Shown in pieces: positions 1 to 9,805 of a DNA stretch of 64,000 nucleotides. The notes under the pieces were generated by a model, which did no database searches, had not been told where the DNA came from, and saw nothing but the letters and a program-made list of their open reading frames with translations. The stretch lies in assembly GCA_963814985.1 (NCBI GenBank), contig CAWFFV010000056.1, positions 124,001 through 188,000 of the forward strand, written 5' to 3'. The DNA comes from CAWFFV01 sp963814985. Its GTDB lineage: Bacteria > Chloroflexota > Ktedonobacteria > Ktedonobacterales > Ktedonobacteraceae. Made by a program: the position numbers and the translations under genes. Numbering within the stretch: position 1 is the stretch's first letter; each line of letters opens with the position of its first letter.

Positions 1-365
1 AGTCCCGTGAGGTCTTTACGCTCTTTGAACAGGCCGTCAAAGATGTGGCACCAGCCGATGTAACAGTAAAGGTTCGCAACATCCATGGAGGAGAGGGACT
101 ACTTGTCACACCAGATACTCCACCAATGGTAGCAGCGGCAGCAGCACTCAAGGAAGTCTATGGCAAGGACCCCGTTTTTCTCCGCGAAGGTGGTTCTATC
201 CCTATCGCCGCCCTCTTCAACGATATCCTGAATGTGCCTATCGTACTGATGGGTTTTGGGCTTCCCGATGACAATCTGCATGCACCAAATGAAAAATACT
301 CTCTTGACCAATTTTTCAAAGGCATACGTACGGTTGCAAGCTTCTTACAAAAAATGGGAGAATAA
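1..365 (+). CDS. M20-family dipeptidase/deacylase, C-terminal end (partial)
   Basis: This is the last ~120 codons of a zinc-dependent M20-type amidohydrolase, cut by the left edge; the frame is already open at base 3. The visible part is the end of the catalytic domain: a GGSIPI stretch where M20 enzymes place substrate-pocket residues, then VLMGFGLPDDNLHAPNE, which carries the conserved late HAPNE histidine and glutamate that bind metal. The stop is TAA. lgt starts 7 bases downstream, so the two may be co-transcribed. Assignment is by family motif; the metal-binding N-terminal half and the substrate cannot be judged. Confidence 0.85.
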   Translation, partial: SREVFTLFEQAVKDVAPADVTVKVRNIHGGEGLLVTPDTPPMVAAAAALKEVYGKDPVFLREGGSIPIAALFNDILNVPIVLMGFGLPDDNLHAPNEKYSLDQFFKGIRTVASFLQKMGE

Positions 366-371
366 ATTTTT

Positions 372-1537
372 ATGTTCGGCATCTCTCTCGCATATCTCAT
401 CAATTGGGGTTGGCTCCGTATCGGTCCTCCCTACATCTATATCAACATTAACCCGGTGATCGTCCAACTGGGACCACTGGCCCTGCGTTGGTACGGCCTG
501 ATGTATGTCGTTGCTATCATCATGGGCTTATGGATCATCAAGGGATATACCTTGCGTAAGGGGGTTGACCAGGATTTAGTCTATCGCATTCTCTGGTGGT
601 GCATAGCTGCGGGTCTGCTGGGAGGGCGACTCTACTTTGTTGTACAGCAGCCCGATTTTGTGACATATTACCTTAAGCAGCCACAACATATCCTGGCAAC
701 GTGGGAAGGCGGTATGGCTTTCTTTGGGGCGCTCTTCCTGACCATTCCTACACTCTTCTGGCGAGCACGTGTAGAGCGCATCAATCCCCTGGTAGTGATC
801 GACGCAGGGGTACTCTTTGCAGCCGCGGGACAAATTTTTGGGCGTATCGGTAACCTTATCAACGGTGATATTATTGGCTATCGCCAGCACTCTGCCCTGG
901 TCAACGGTCTATCAGAATGCTAATAGCTGGGCCTGCTTCAACCCCTTAACACTGTAATACCCCTGTACAGCCAGCCGCAGCCTACGAGTTACTCACCAAT
1001 ATCGTCGTGCTGGTCTTGATGCTTTACCTGGCCCGACGCCTGACCCGACCCGGTGTTCTCATGTTAGTTTACCTCTATGCTTATTCCATAACACAATTCC
1101 TCCTCTTTTTCACTCGTGACAATATCATTGTCACACTCTTCGGTTTGAACCTGAAACAGGCACAATGGACTTCACTGGCACTGTTTGTTGTCCTGCTGCC
1201 CATTACCTACTGGGTATTGCGTACTTCCAAACCTGTACCAGCCGATGAGGTAGCCGCAACCTATGGTATTCCACAAAAACCAAAACCTGCGGAACAACCA
1301 GAGGCAAAAACATCAGAAGATGAGGTGGTAGAAATCCAGAACACACCAGAAGATCAGATTGAAGAGGTCGACGATGAGCCTGTGACGGAGGATCACACAT
1401 CTAAAGAAGAGAAGAAACAGAGCAAACAAAAAAATAGGGATTATGTAAGTTTTGTTGCATGGGCGGAGGGTGCGCGCGCACCCATCCGCCCATGCAACAA
1501 AACTTACATAAAGATCACTTTTGAGATTTCTGCGTAG
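372..1537 (+). CDS. lgt: Prolipoprotein diacylglyceryl transferase (frame broken twice)
   Basis: Lgt moves a diacylglyceryl group from phosphatidylglycerol to the lipobox cysteine of prelipoproteins in the cytoplasmic membrane. The first segment (372-923) shows LRWYGLMY, the loop EGGMAFFGA and the Lgt signature GRIGNLINGDIIG. The reading then passes through a second frame (from about 898, reading WSTVYQNANSWACF) and a third (from about 953, reading NTPVQPAAAYELLTN), which continues through two more membrane spans. Each change equals one extra base. After the last span comes a ~60-residue acidic tail rich in E, D, P and K, an unusual extension. The literal frame stops at 1537 inside the neighbouring convergent gene. 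A one-base change in the A-run at 1428-1434 would instead end it at TAG 1435-1437, just before the palindrome, which I think is the true end. Confidence 0.85.
1441..1511. terminator. Long palindrome between convergent genes
   Basis: A near-perfect inverted repeat of about 35 bp per arm with essentially no loop, centred on GGGTGCGCGCGCACCC and carrying one bulged A on the right side. It lies between lgt (+) and the next gene (-), where a two-way terminator is expected. There is no clear U-tract. It resembles the other palindromes in this window (for example 23577-23645 and 46255-46339). Confidence 0.7.
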
Positions 1538-2768
1538 GTGATGCTGCGGGTTGGGTCTTCCCGTTCAATGTATCTTTCTCAGCCTGGATTTTGCGTTGTA
1601 ATGCTCGTAAGTAGGCCTGAGCACCATCAAGGTCAGTTTGCGTGATAGCGTTGAGTTGCTTGGGCATCGTTGAAACCTGTCCGACCCAGCTCTCAAGTAC
1701 CTTCTGGATAGCAGCCAGCGTGTTATTATCCTGATATGCGCCAGCCAGCCAGCCACGTGCGGTCTTCAAAGCACGCAACATTCCTGTGAGGATATCACCA
1801 GTGATGGTTGACCCAAATTCAATGACTGGAGAAACAAAGACATCATAAGCAACACGTGTCAGTCGAGCTGCATTAACAGCGGCCTCTAGAGAAAATCCTT
1901 CCAGATTATCCAGGGCAGTTACAAATTCCTTACGTGCTGCATCCGCACCTTGCTGCAATCCCTTATTGAAAGCATCTTGTAACTGATGTTCAATATTCGC
2001 CTCCGCATTGCCAAGTGCCTGAGGAATCTTAGGGCCAAACTCATAGGCAGCCAGACCAACTCCACCCACAGCAACCAGACCCGCACCGGCTAATAGTCCC
2101 CGGCGAGACAATTTACGCTTTCCGGGTTTGCGACGAGCTTGTGGCTCCTCCTCTTCATACTCCTCCTCCTCATAGTCATCCTCGTACTCCACAGGTTCAG
2201 GATGGTGCTGACGGCGCGTTGATGCCATTTGTCGGTTAACAGCAGATCTTCCAGAAGCAGCAGAGTAACCCAGGCGTACATCTAATGGGTCTTCCTCATA
2301 GCCAGCATCGGGGTCCACATTTTCAAAGTCTCTCCACTCATCTGCCTCTTCGCTTGCTTCACGTGGAGAAGGAACACGGGGTTTGCCCAGCGCGGCACTC
2401 TGCATGGCGTAACGCATCCTGGAGGAACTGGCATTTGGTGGATCTACTTCTGTGGGCACATTGTGCATTCTCTCTACGTCTTGCGCCTCTTCCTGATCTT
2501 CATCCTCGTCGGCAAAACGGGTCTTGCTCGCAAGAATGTTTTGACGCAAGAGTTGTCGAGTCCTCCGTGGATCAGGTCGCTGCACCAACGCGGCATCAGG
2601 TCTGCTGCTCATTTCCCCCTGTGCAGGTCGCGATTCGCCGTATATCGCCTTGTCCGTCTGCCCGCCCTGTGTCCGTTCTGTCCGACTACGCAGCGGGTCA
2701 TATTCATACCCATATTGACGTCCTGGACTTTTCCGGTAGGTCTTTCGTTCCAAACGATCTTTTGGCAT
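1515..2768 (-). CDS. Low-complexity membrane-anchored protein of unknown function
   Basis: A 417-residue protein I do not recognise. The first ~220 residues are hydrophilic, rich in R, E, D and Q, and end in an acidic E/D/Y run. Next is a basic patch (RRKPGKRKLSRRG) followed by one hydrophobic segment of ~20 residues (LLAGAGLVAVGGVGLAAY), giving one internal membrane span; the RR next to it resembles a Tat motif but is too far inside to be a normal signal peptide. The remaining ~170 residues look alpha-helical, with many A, L, Q and T, and probably lie outside the membrane. It starts with ATG and converges on lgt. The opposite strand is also open over part of it, but composition supports this strand. 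Confidence 0.65.
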   Translation of the reverse strand: MPKDRLERKTYRKSPGRQYGYEYDPLRSRTERTQGGQTDKAIYGESRPAQGEMSSRPDAALVQRPDPRRTRQLLRQNILASKTRFADEDEDQEEAQDVERMHNVPTEVDPPNASSSRMRYAMQSAALGKPRVPSPREASEEADEWRDFENVDPDAGYEEDPLDVRLGYSAASGRSAVNRQMASTRRQHHPEPVEYEDDYEEEEYEEEEPQARRKPGKRKLSRRGLLAGAGLVAVGGVGLAAYEFGPKIPQALGNAEANIEHQLQDAFNKGLQQGADAARKEFVTALDNLEGFSLEAAVNAARLTRVAYDVFVSPVIEFGSTITGDILTGMLRALKTARGWLAGAYQDNNTLAAIQKVLESWVGQVSTMPKQLNAITQTDLDGAQAYLRALQRKIQAEKDTLNGKTQPAASPTQKSQK

Positions 2769-3253
2769 ATTCCTCTATTCCTCTCCTGAGTTGCATCGAC
2801 CTTTTCGATAGGCGCAGTAGCTCTCAGATGTCAAACAACGAAGCAAGGTGCCCATTATGCCCATTTTACATTACTTCTAACTTTCCCGTCCAGGCTCCTC
2901 TATGAGAAAATATGCGTCTTCCCAAAAGAATTCAACTTTTCCTACTCCTCATAGGACTAAACCGCCAGAGAAGTGGCTTTTTGCTTACCCATTGGCTATT
3001 TTTTCAGGGAGGGGTTGAGAGTAAGTTCGCTGAATATTCATAAATTTACATGTACAGATAGAAACATCTGAGAGCAACGTTGTTGCCCCCAGTGTACCAT
3101 AAAATTGGGTTTGATTCAATCGGAGTCTGAGATGCTTTAATTGCTACATAGGTGTTTCAGCTTTTTCTTTTTTCGTATAAGCTTGAACGAAGCTATGCTA
3201 TAATGTTTCTCAGTGTTATTGATGCAAGGACCATATCAGGAGGAGTGTGTTGT
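2769..3253. promoter_or_regulatory. Divergent intergenic region with extended -10 promoter
   Basis: About 485 bases between two divergent genes. No further gene is visible. For the rightward operon there is an extended -10 box, TGCTATAAT (TATAAT at 3199-3204), and an AGGAGGAG ribosome-binding site just before the ATG at 3254. I see no convincing -35 box. Nothing recognisable was found in the rest. Confidence 0.45.
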
Positions 3254-3922
3254 ATGTCCGAAACAAAAACAAATGAAGAATCAATGCCTATCGTTGCCTG
3301 TGTGACTGTTGGTGTATTCCAGGAGAACTGCTATCTCTATGCCTGTCCTCAGACACGCGAAGCCGTAATTATCGATCCAGGTGATGAACCCGAACGTATT
3401 CTCGAAACTATTCAAGAGTTGCAAATCGTTCCCAAATATATTATTAATACGCATGGACATCTTGACCATATCGGAGCCATCGACGCCGTAAGTGCGGTCT
3501 ATCCCGTTCCGCTGGCCATCCATCCTGCCGATGTACCAATGTACACCGATGAGACAGCGGCTAAAATGTATAAACGTGCGGCCCCTCTTGTCAAACGCCA
3601 GCCAGATATTTTGCTAAAAGAAGGGGATCGTATCACCTTTGGCACACTGACTCTGGAAGTGTTACATACTCCTGGGCATACCCCTGGAGGTATCTGTCTG
3701 GTGAGTCGTCCCTATTGTGTCTTCAGTGGCGATACGCTTTTCTACCGTAGCATTGGACGTACCGATCTTGGAGGCGGAAACTATGAGCAACTTGTGACCT
3801 CGATCCGCCAGAAATTATATACCCTTGAAGATGATCTCGTCGTCTTTCCAGGTCACGACAGACCTACTACTATCATTGAAGAGAAGCATGAAAACCCATT
3901 TGTGAGTATAGAGGAGGAGTAA
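3254..3922 (+). CDS. Metallo-beta-lactamase-fold hydrolase (glyoxalase II-like)
   Basis: A 222-residue cytoplasmic MBL-fold hydrolase. The metal-binding motif THGHLDHIG (HxHxDH) is at about residues 67-75, followed by the downstream histidine in HTPGHTPGG, the aspartate in FSGDTLF and the final histidine in VFPGHDRPT. This order and short length match the YcbL/GloB-like group, which often hydrolyse thioesters such as hydroxyacylglutathione; the substrate here is unknown. The start at 3254 is chosen because it has a strong AGGAGGAG site; an upstream in-frame start lacks one. The stop is 3 bases before the dehydrogenase gene, so the two are an operon. Confidence 0.85.
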   Translation: MSETKTNEESMPIVACVTVGVFQENCYLYACPQTREAVIIDPGDEPERILETIQELQIVPKYIINTHGHLDHIGAIDAVSAVYPVPLAIHPADVPMYTDETAAKMYKRAAPLVKRQPDILLKEGDRITFGTLTLEVLHTPGHTPGGICLVSRPYCVFSGDTLFYRSIGRTDLGGGNYEQLVTSIRQKLYTLEDDLVVFPGHDRPTTIIEEKHENPFVSIEEE

Positions 3923-3925
3923 GAT

Positions 3926-6765
3926 ATGTCAGCAGTAATATGTGTTATCGGTACAGGCTATGTAGGTTTGGTAACTGGTACCTGCCTCGCTGATATGGGA
4001 AATCGGGTCACGTGCGTTGATATCGTTGCTGAAAAAATCGAGCGTCTCAAACAGGGCGTACTTCCTATTTATGAGCCAGGCCTGGAAGAAATGGTCGAAC
4101 GCAATGTACAGGCAGGACGTTTACATTTTACCACTAACTATAAAGAAGGTTTAGATCAGAGCGAATTTATTTTTATCGCAGTCAACACCCCTACTGGTAA
4201 TGGTCAGGGGGGAGCTGATATGCGTTATGTGGAGAGTGCCGCCCGCAGTATCGCGGAGGAACTCGATCACCATGCTATTATCATCAATAAAAGCACTGTT
4301 CCGGTCGGTAGTGGTGATGTGGTATCGCGCGTAATCCATAATAATCTTAGGCGGCCTGACATCTCCTTCACGGTTGTTTCCAACCCGGAATTCTTGCGCG
4401 AGGGATCAGCCGTTCAGGATTTCTATAATCCAGATCGTGTTGTACTTGGCTCTTCTGAGCCGGATATGGCCCATAAGGTTGCTCGCCTCTACCTGCCCTT
4501 ACGTGCTCCTATCGTCATCACCGACCTGTATACGGCAGAGATGATCAAATATGCTTCTAATGCATTCCTGGCGACAAAGATTTCTTTTATCAATGAAATT
4601 GCGCAAATTTGTGAGCGGTTAGGCGCTGATGTCAAAGAGGTTGCGGCGGGCATGGGCTATGATAAGCGTATCGGACGAGCCTTCCTGGATGCGGGTCTGG
4701 GCTATGGCGGAAGCTGCTTTGAGGCTGATGAGACTATTTTCTCTCTTAATAGCCCTAATGTAGCGGCAGAGCGTTTCGACACGCTGTTTGAGAAAGGTGG
4801 CGCACCATATCAGGGCGATGTCGTAGAGCTTGTACAGCCAGAGCATCAACGCGTGGTGGCGTTTGATCTAGAGACGGGGCAGCCCACCCTTGCTGATGTG
4901 AAAGCCATTACGCGACGACCCTATAAAGGCAAGATGGTCAAGATCAACACCAGTATGGGACGCACTCTGCGGGTCACGGCAGACCATCCAGTTATTGTAT
5001 ACAAAGGCCAGGAATTCAATATCATGCGAGCGGAAGCTGTCGTGGCCGGTGATCAACTCATGGCTTTGTGCGAGTTGCCCGTTGTTGAACAGGCCGCCAG
5101 TCTCGATTTAATCGATTTGCTGCGTGGTACCAGCCTGGAAGCTGATGTATATGTGAAGCCTATTGATAACACATTCAGTGAGCAGTATGCGCAATTCGTT
5201 GCAGCCATTCCGCAGGATATGCTCAAATATCCAAACGAGATCAAGCGTCATAACCGTATGTCGTTGCGCCTGTTCCGCTATTTGAGCGATTTGCAGGTGA
5301 TCAACGTTCCCATCGAAAAATTGCAGCTTTATACTGCAAAGGGTGCAGGCGCTATGATCAATGCGTCAATCCCCGTTGATGCAGACTTGCTGCGCTTCTG
5401 CGGTTATTATCTGGCAGAAGGCTATATTTCGCAAGATGCCGGGCGCGCATATGCCATTCGCGAGCGAGTAGGCATATGCTTCCACGAACAAGAGACGGAA
5501 TATACCACTGACGTGCAGCGTATTCTGGGGTCGCTGGGGTCTCAAATTCATCGAGGGTCATAGCGCCAATGCCTTGACGACAATTGTCTCTTCACAGAGT
5601 CTTCGCCTGGTTGCTCCGCGATGTCTTGCGTTGTGGTGTACGATCAGAAGACAAAGCTCTGCCTCGTCTGGCTTTTAATGTGGCACCTGGATTACGGCGA
5701 GAGTTGATCCGTGGTGCGTTCAGTGGCGATGGTGCGGTTACTCCAGTGCAGGACGGACACAACCTGATGCTGGAATATGCGACGGTCAGCAAAGCGCTGG
5801 CAGATGGCATGACATTGCTATTGCAGACGCTAGGTGTTATTCCCTCTATTCGTGTACGTTGGATGAATAAATCGACACAGCAGGCATATATTCTGAGAGT
5901 CAGCGGCTACGAGCAGATAACCACGCTCAAGGATGTCTTTGGCAATAAGCGTCTCGCGCGTATTGAGGAGTTACTCGCAGGCTATCAACGCCATATCAAG
6001 CCGCATGGGTATAAACAGTATGGACCATTTGCAACGCTTACTGTGCGTGAAGTCGAGCATACAGATGTTGAAACAACCGTCTATAGTATGGAGACCAGTA
6101 CGGGAACCTTGATCGCATCCTCCGGGCTGATCAGCCATAACTGCTTCCCCAAAGATGTACGCGCATTGGCACATATGGCCGATGAAGCAGGCTTACACCC
6201 ACAACTATTACATGCAGTGATGGAGATCAACCACGACCAGCGTGCGCTTGTCATTACCAAGTTGACCAATATCCTTGGCTCACTACGTAACTGCACCATC
6301 GGCATTCTCGGGTTGGCCTTTAAACCCAATACGGATGATATGCGTGAAGCTGCCGCTGTTGACATTATTCGCTGGGTCACTAACCAGGGAGCGACCGTGC
6401 GAGCCTATGATCCGGTTGCTACCGAGACGGCACGCGAGGCACTACAGCGCGAAGGGGTCAATCTGGATGCTATCACATTCTGTCAGAATCCCTATGAGGT
6501 GGCTGAGGGAGTTGATGCCATTGTCGTTGTTACCGAATGGAACGAATTCAAATCGCTGAACATGCAACAAATTCGTGGTGCAATGCGCCGTCCGGTGCTG
6601 ATTGACGGACGTAACATCTACGAAGCGATTGAGATGAATCGCTTTGGTTTTATCTATCGTGGTATTGGGCGCGGTACAGGGCCAGCCCCTTCGATTCTTC
6701 CACCAGGCGATATCACCAGTGTGCTGCTTGAGCAGGCCATACCTGGTTTAGGAGAGAACAAGTAA
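3926..6765 (+). CDS. UDP-glucose/GDP-mannose-type 6-dehydrogenase interrupted by an intein
   Basis: An NAD-dependent sugar-nucleotide dehydrogenase that would oxidise UDP-glucose (or a related sugar nucleotide) to the uronic acid for cell-surface polysaccharide. The N-terminal Rossmann motif is VIGTGYVGLVTG; the middle domain has the EFLREGSAV motif and the catalytic region GLGYGGSC. At this catalytic cysteine the frame enters a ~475-residue intein (4715-6141) and resumes as CFPKDVRALAH, followed by the normal C-terminal NAD/UDP domain (GILGLAFKPNTDDMR). Without the intein the host is about 470 residues, slightly longer than usual. Two one-base insertions lie inside the intein near 5556 and 5590. 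Start ATG 3926 is 3 bases after the upstream stop. The GDP-mannose or UDP-ManNAc versions cannot be excluded. Confidence 0.92.
4715..6141 (+). mobile_element. Intein with LAGLIDADG homing endonuclease in the dehydrogenase active site
   Basis: A protein intron that should excise itself after translation. It begins with the nucleophile Cys (CFEADETIF), has the block B motif TADHP with T at residue ~88 and H at ~91, and ends ...GLISHN before the +1 residue Cys of CFPKD; these are the residues needed for splicing. The centre holds a two-motif LAGLIDADG endonuclease: LLRFCGYYLAEGY near 5385 and LIRGAFSGDG near 5705. The length of 1427 bases is 475 codons plus two, matching two single-base insertions: HRGS-stop at 5561 should continue as SANALTTIVSS, then SLHRVFAWLLRDV. 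If these breaks are real, the product is dead; I think they are sequencing errors. I recall an intein in UDP-glucose dehydrogenase of Methanocaldococcus, so the site class may be known. Confidence 0.9.
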
Positions 6766-6766
6766 C

Positions 6767-7315
6767 ATGGACGAAGAACAGCCACTCCTCTTTACCCCAT
6801 TGATACGCCAGCCCGGGGTACCCATCCCCGATTGGCTTTTTGGATCAGCAGGAGTAGCTGGTCTTCCTGCACCCCTGCACCCACCGCAGGGTGTTAACGT
6901 TGCTGTGGGTGTTGATATCATTGAGGTGAGTCGCATACGCAGACTCTTAGAACGACATGGTGAGCGCTTCCTCCAGCGTATCTTTACCGAGCAAGAGGTA
7001 CAACAATGTCATGGCAAGCCGATACGTCTGGCCGGACGCTTTGCGGCAAAAGAGGCCATCAGCAAAGCGCTCGGCACCGGCCTGCACGGGATAGGATGGC
7101 ATGAAATGGAGATTGTGCAGTTGAAAAGTGGACGCCCCACAGTGCGCTTGCACGGCAATGCCAGGCAACGCGCCGAGCTGATGGGCCTCAGCGCCTTCGA
7201 TGTCAGCATTGCCGACCTCGCTGAGTTCTCCATCGCCATCGCCGTAGCCATCCAGACTGGTCCACACCCAACTCCTGAAGCTCAAGAGGATTTGAGTTCT
7301 GGCGAGGCTCTGTAG
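6767..7315 (+). CDS. acpS: Holo-[acyl-carrier-protein] synthase
   Basis: AcpS transfers 4'-phosphopantetheine from CoA to a serine of acyl carrier protein, activating it for fatty acid synthesis. Family signatures are VGVDIIEVSRIRR, with the first metal-binding Asp, and RFAAKEAISKALGTG with the metal-binding Glu; GRPTVRL and FDVSIADLAEFSIA follow in the expected order. The protein is ~182 residues, longer than the usual ~125, because of a ~45-residue N-terminal extension (rich in P and G) and a short C-terminal tail. A GTG or ATG nearer the core would restore normal length, but the ATG at 6767 directly follows the dehydrogenase stop and suggests coupling. Third gene of the operon starting at 3254. 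Confidence 0.9.
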   Translation: MDEEQPLLFTPLIRQPGVPIPDWLFGSAGVAGLPAPLHPPQGVNVAVGVDIIEVSRIRRLLERHGERFLQRIFTEQEVQQCHGKPIRLAGRFAAKEAISKALGTGLHGIGWHEMEIVQLKSGRPTVRLHGNARQRAELMGLSAFDVSIADLAEFSIAIAVAIQTGPHPTPEAQEDLSSGEAL

Positions 7316-7406
7316 GAAGCCTCGTCACAGATGATTTACCAATTCCGGCAATCACATTGACAGATAAAAACCGAACAGTTTGCGGAAGAAACATTTTTTC
7401 TGCGGA

Positions 7407-7621
7407 TTAGCGTCCCATTATCCTCATTCGCTCTGGCCTCCGCACAAAGTAGTAGATGGCTGCACCAATGAAATGAGTTAGCAAAACGACCAGAAGCCAC
7501 ACGATCTTATCATTGCTTTGCGATGGTTCGTTCTGGATAACATCAACCAGCATCCAGATCCAAAAGGCTGTTGCGGCAAGGCCAAGTAAGCCAAAAAGCA
7601 GGGTATAAGGAGTAGAAACAT
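7407..7621 (-). CDS. Small membrane protein with PLDc_N-type domain (frame broken near start)
   Basis: A ~71-residue protein with two membrane spans: FGLLGLAATAFWIWMLVD, then a short loop VIQNEPSQSNDKIVW and LLVVLLTHFIGAAIYYFV, ending in RRPERMR. This layout and the WxWMLVDxIxNE and NDKxxWxxVVxxxxxxGxxxY words match the PLDc_N domain, found alone as short proteins of unknown role and at the start of cardiolipin synthases. The best start is the ATG at 7621-7619, with AAAGGA upstream, but it is one frame off from the body, so a single-base break lies within the first codons. It is divergent from dtd. Confidence 0.6.
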
Positions 7622-7819
7622 AGAGAGTTTCCTTTCGATACTACTAGAATCACTACTCTTATCAACGCAGATTTGAGCAAAAAGTACAATTCGCTTATTG
7701 CTCATGACCTGACTCTCTGGAAACCTCTTCGTCAGCGCTACTATCAGAAAAACTATTATCACACTCTTAGAAAAGAGATGTGCTATACTGACATCCAAAA
7801 TCAAACTTACGGAGTAAGC

Positions 7820-8267
7820 ATGAGAGCGTTAATTCAGCGTGTAAGCCAGGCCAGTGTCACTGTTGATGAGCAGATCGTGGGTCAGATAGGTTGGGGGCTG
7901 CTGGTGCTTCTTGGAGTTGGGCTGGGTGATAGTGAGGTTCAGGTTAAGATGCTGGCGGAGAAAATAGTTCACCTGCGCATCTTTGGAGATGATGAAGGAA
8001 AGATGAATCGCTCTCTTCTCGATATCGGTGGAGAAGTTCTAGTCGTCTCACAATTTACTCTTCATGCTGATACGCGTCAGGGGGCGACGTCCCAGCTTTG
8101 TCAATGCTGCTCCCCCTGCGCTTGCCAATCCTCTCTATGAGCTTTTTAAGGATACTCTCAGGGGATACGGGATTACGGTTGCCAGCGGGATTTTTGGGGC
8201 TTCGATGAGTGTTGGGCTTCGGAATGAGGGGCCGGTGACGATATGGCTGGATAGTGAGGAGTTGTAA
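7820..8267 (+). CDS. dtd: D-aminoacyl-tRNA deacylase (one frameshift)
   Basis: Dtd cleaves D-amino acids (and Gly-tRNA-Ala mischarges) from tRNA, protecting translation. It begins MRALIQRVSQASV, shows the active-site motif SQFTLHADTR and, after a frame change, the cross-subunit NEGPVT motif near the end. The frame breaks at about 8084 in a run of five G; four G would give DTRQGRRPSFVNAAPP, the family sequence. The repaired length is ~148 residues, normal for the family. GGAG lies 6 bases upstream of the ATG. The protein would be cytoplasmic and dimeric. Confidence 0.9.
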
Positions 8268-8391
8268 ACCGATTTGGGCTTGTTGATCTGAGCTGAAGTT
8301 TATTCTCCTTACAAACTGTAAATGCAACTTTCTTCTGGCCCTTCCAGGCAGCTGACACGATCATTTTTGCTGAGTAGGAAAAATAAGCTCT

Positions 8392-8889
8392 TTACCAGAC
8401 GAAGTGGAGCAAGAGCGACTGGTGGTGTTCAAGGGCGAAAGACGATGCTATGCGTAAATCGGAAAGGGCTTTGAGGACATTCTGATAGACGAGGGCCACA
8501 TCGGTTGCATCACTTTTGGCTGGAAGAAAGCTGTTGGTCCACCGTTCAGCAATGCGCTTGATACTCCACTCACTTGCCTGCGTCAGAGCGTGTGGAAAGG
8601 TGTAAGGGAGCAGGTGAACGCTGGCCGCTTCATCACACCAGAGCGGCTCTCCAAAGAGATCCAAGCTGGCAGAAGGGACAGTTAACCCCTCTGCGATCAT
8701 CGCTTGACAAAGTGCATCGGTATCGTGGGGAATGGTAAAGTTGAGCGAGAAATCGGCGTGTGGATAGTTATCAAGCTGTTCATAGATGCGGTATACCTCA
8801 TCTTTGCTGATCTGAGCAGAAGCCAGTTGCTTGTGAAGAGTGACAAACACTTCTGGATCAGTGGCATAAAACATCATCATCAGTCCCAT
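8392..8889 (-). CDS. Hypothetical protein (possibly DUF1877/YfbM-like)
   Basis: A 165-residue soluble protein starting MGLMMMFYATDPEVF. I chose ATG 8889 because AAAGGAGGA lies just upstream; an in-frame start 26 codons earlier has no such site. There is no signal peptide or membrane span. The N-terminus (short hydrophobic strand, then D-P-E-V-F), aromatic-rich middle and a W in SEWSIKRIAERW loosely resemble the DUF1877 (YfbM) family, but this is a weak guess. It is divergent from the NADAR gene to its right. Confidence 0.6.
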   Translation of the reverse strand: MGLMMMFYATDPEVFVTLHKQLASAQISKDEVYRIYEQLDNYPHADFSLNFTIPHDTDALCQAMIAEGLTVPSASLDLFGEPLWCDEAASVHLLPYTFPHALTQASEWSIKRIAERWTNSFLPAKSDATDVALVYQNVLKALSDLRIASSFALEHHQSLLLHFVW

Positions 8890-9084
8890 ACCTGGTTCCT
8901 CCTTTGTAGCAAGAATGTTTCGTGCTCTTTTTTCTCCTATATTATCACCTTGCAGCATACCAAGCAACCAGTATCACTTTAGGGGCATGAGCCGGAGAAA
9001 GTTTGCACTTACAGCCTTTCTGGGAGAAGATGCTGCACAGATTAGTAGAATAAGACATCACATGAGATAAAAAAGGTTCAGTTC

Positions 9085-9114
9085 TTGACAGATAAGTTAT
9101 TGCCTACGCATAAT
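9085..9114 (+). promoter_or_regulatory. Sigma-70-type promoter for the NADAR gene
   Basis: TTGACA (9085-9090), an 18-base spacer and CATAAT (9109-9114), about 100 bases before the ATG of the NADAR-domain gene. A GGAGA ribosome site precedes that ATG. Confidence 0.5.
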
Positions 9115-9211
9115 AGAATTGCGCCTCCTCACGGGACGCACGCAAGCAAAGCATAGAGAAAGCGTCTCTTTCTGCAACATCAAAAACCGTCCTGTATAAG
9201 GAGAGTCTCCT

Positions 9212-9658
9212 ATGATCATTTACTTTTACACACCTCACGAAGAACCATATGGATGCTTCTCCAACTTCTCCCGGCATGGGATCGAGATGGATGGAGTCTG
9301 GTGGTCAACCGTTGAACATTACTTTCAGGCCCAGAAATTCGCTGGTACCTCTTATGTAGCGCAGGTTCAGAGGGCCTTGACTCCCAAACAAGCAGCCGAG
9401 ATGGGAAGAAACCGCGCATGGCCCTTGCGTTCTGATTGGGAACAGGTCAAGGACGAAGTGATGTTCAAAGCTGTCTTACGGAAGTTCGAGACTCATCACG
9501 GGCTACAGGCTCTTCTGCTGAGCACTGGAGAAGAAGAAATCGTTGAGAGTGCCCCTGGCGACTACTATTGGGGTTGTGGGGCAGATGGAAGTGGACAGAA
9601 TAAATTGGGCAAGCTCTTGATGGAGGTCAGGAACGTTCTGTCCCAGCATACTGTTTAA
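9212..9658 (+). CDS. NADAR-family N-glycosidase (YbiA-like)
   Basis: A 148-residue single-domain protein of the NADAR/YbiA fold. It shows FYTPHEEPYGCFSNFS at the start, WWSTVEHYFQAQKF with the conserved Glu, and DYYWGCGADGSGQNKLGKLLM at the end; these are the family hallmarks, and the length is typical. Family members cleave the N-glycosidic bond of riboflavin-pathway intermediates (damage clearance), and some act on ADP-ribosylated guanine in DNA. Which activity applies cannot be told from sequence, and there is no DarT-like partner next door. Monocistronic, with a good promoter upstream. Confidence 0.9.
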   Translation: MIIYFYTPHEEPYGCFSNFSRHGIEMDGVWWSTVEHYFQAQKFAGTSYVAQVQRALTPKQAAEMGRNRAWPLRSDWEQVKDEVMFKAVLRKFETHHGLQALLLSTGEEEIVESAPGDYYWGCGADGSGQNKLGKLLMEVRNVLSQHTV

Positions 9659-9805
9659 GAAAGATACCAGGAAAAAGCGAAGCAGATAGAGAAGAAAGTA
9701 ACCCAGGTTTGGAATGGGGAATAGCCCAGGACTTTGATCTCCCGCCAGATCAGTTGGATGTTACGACATCCCCCGTCCCCGCGCCGTTTTACATATGCTC
9801 CACTT

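Noticed and set aside
2285..2905. Long plus-strand open frame opposite the low-complexity gene
   Set aside because: Its composition mirrors the minus-strand gene, there is no ribosome site, and it has no domain.
4715..6141. Group I or II intron in the dehydrogenase
   Set aside because: The insert is translated in frame and carries protein-splicing motifs; no intron RNA core was seen.
3926..6765. Two separate dehydrogenase-like genes or a broken gene
   Set aside because: The middle has all intein splice residues and a LAGLIDADG domain, and the two host halves join perfectly at CFPKD.
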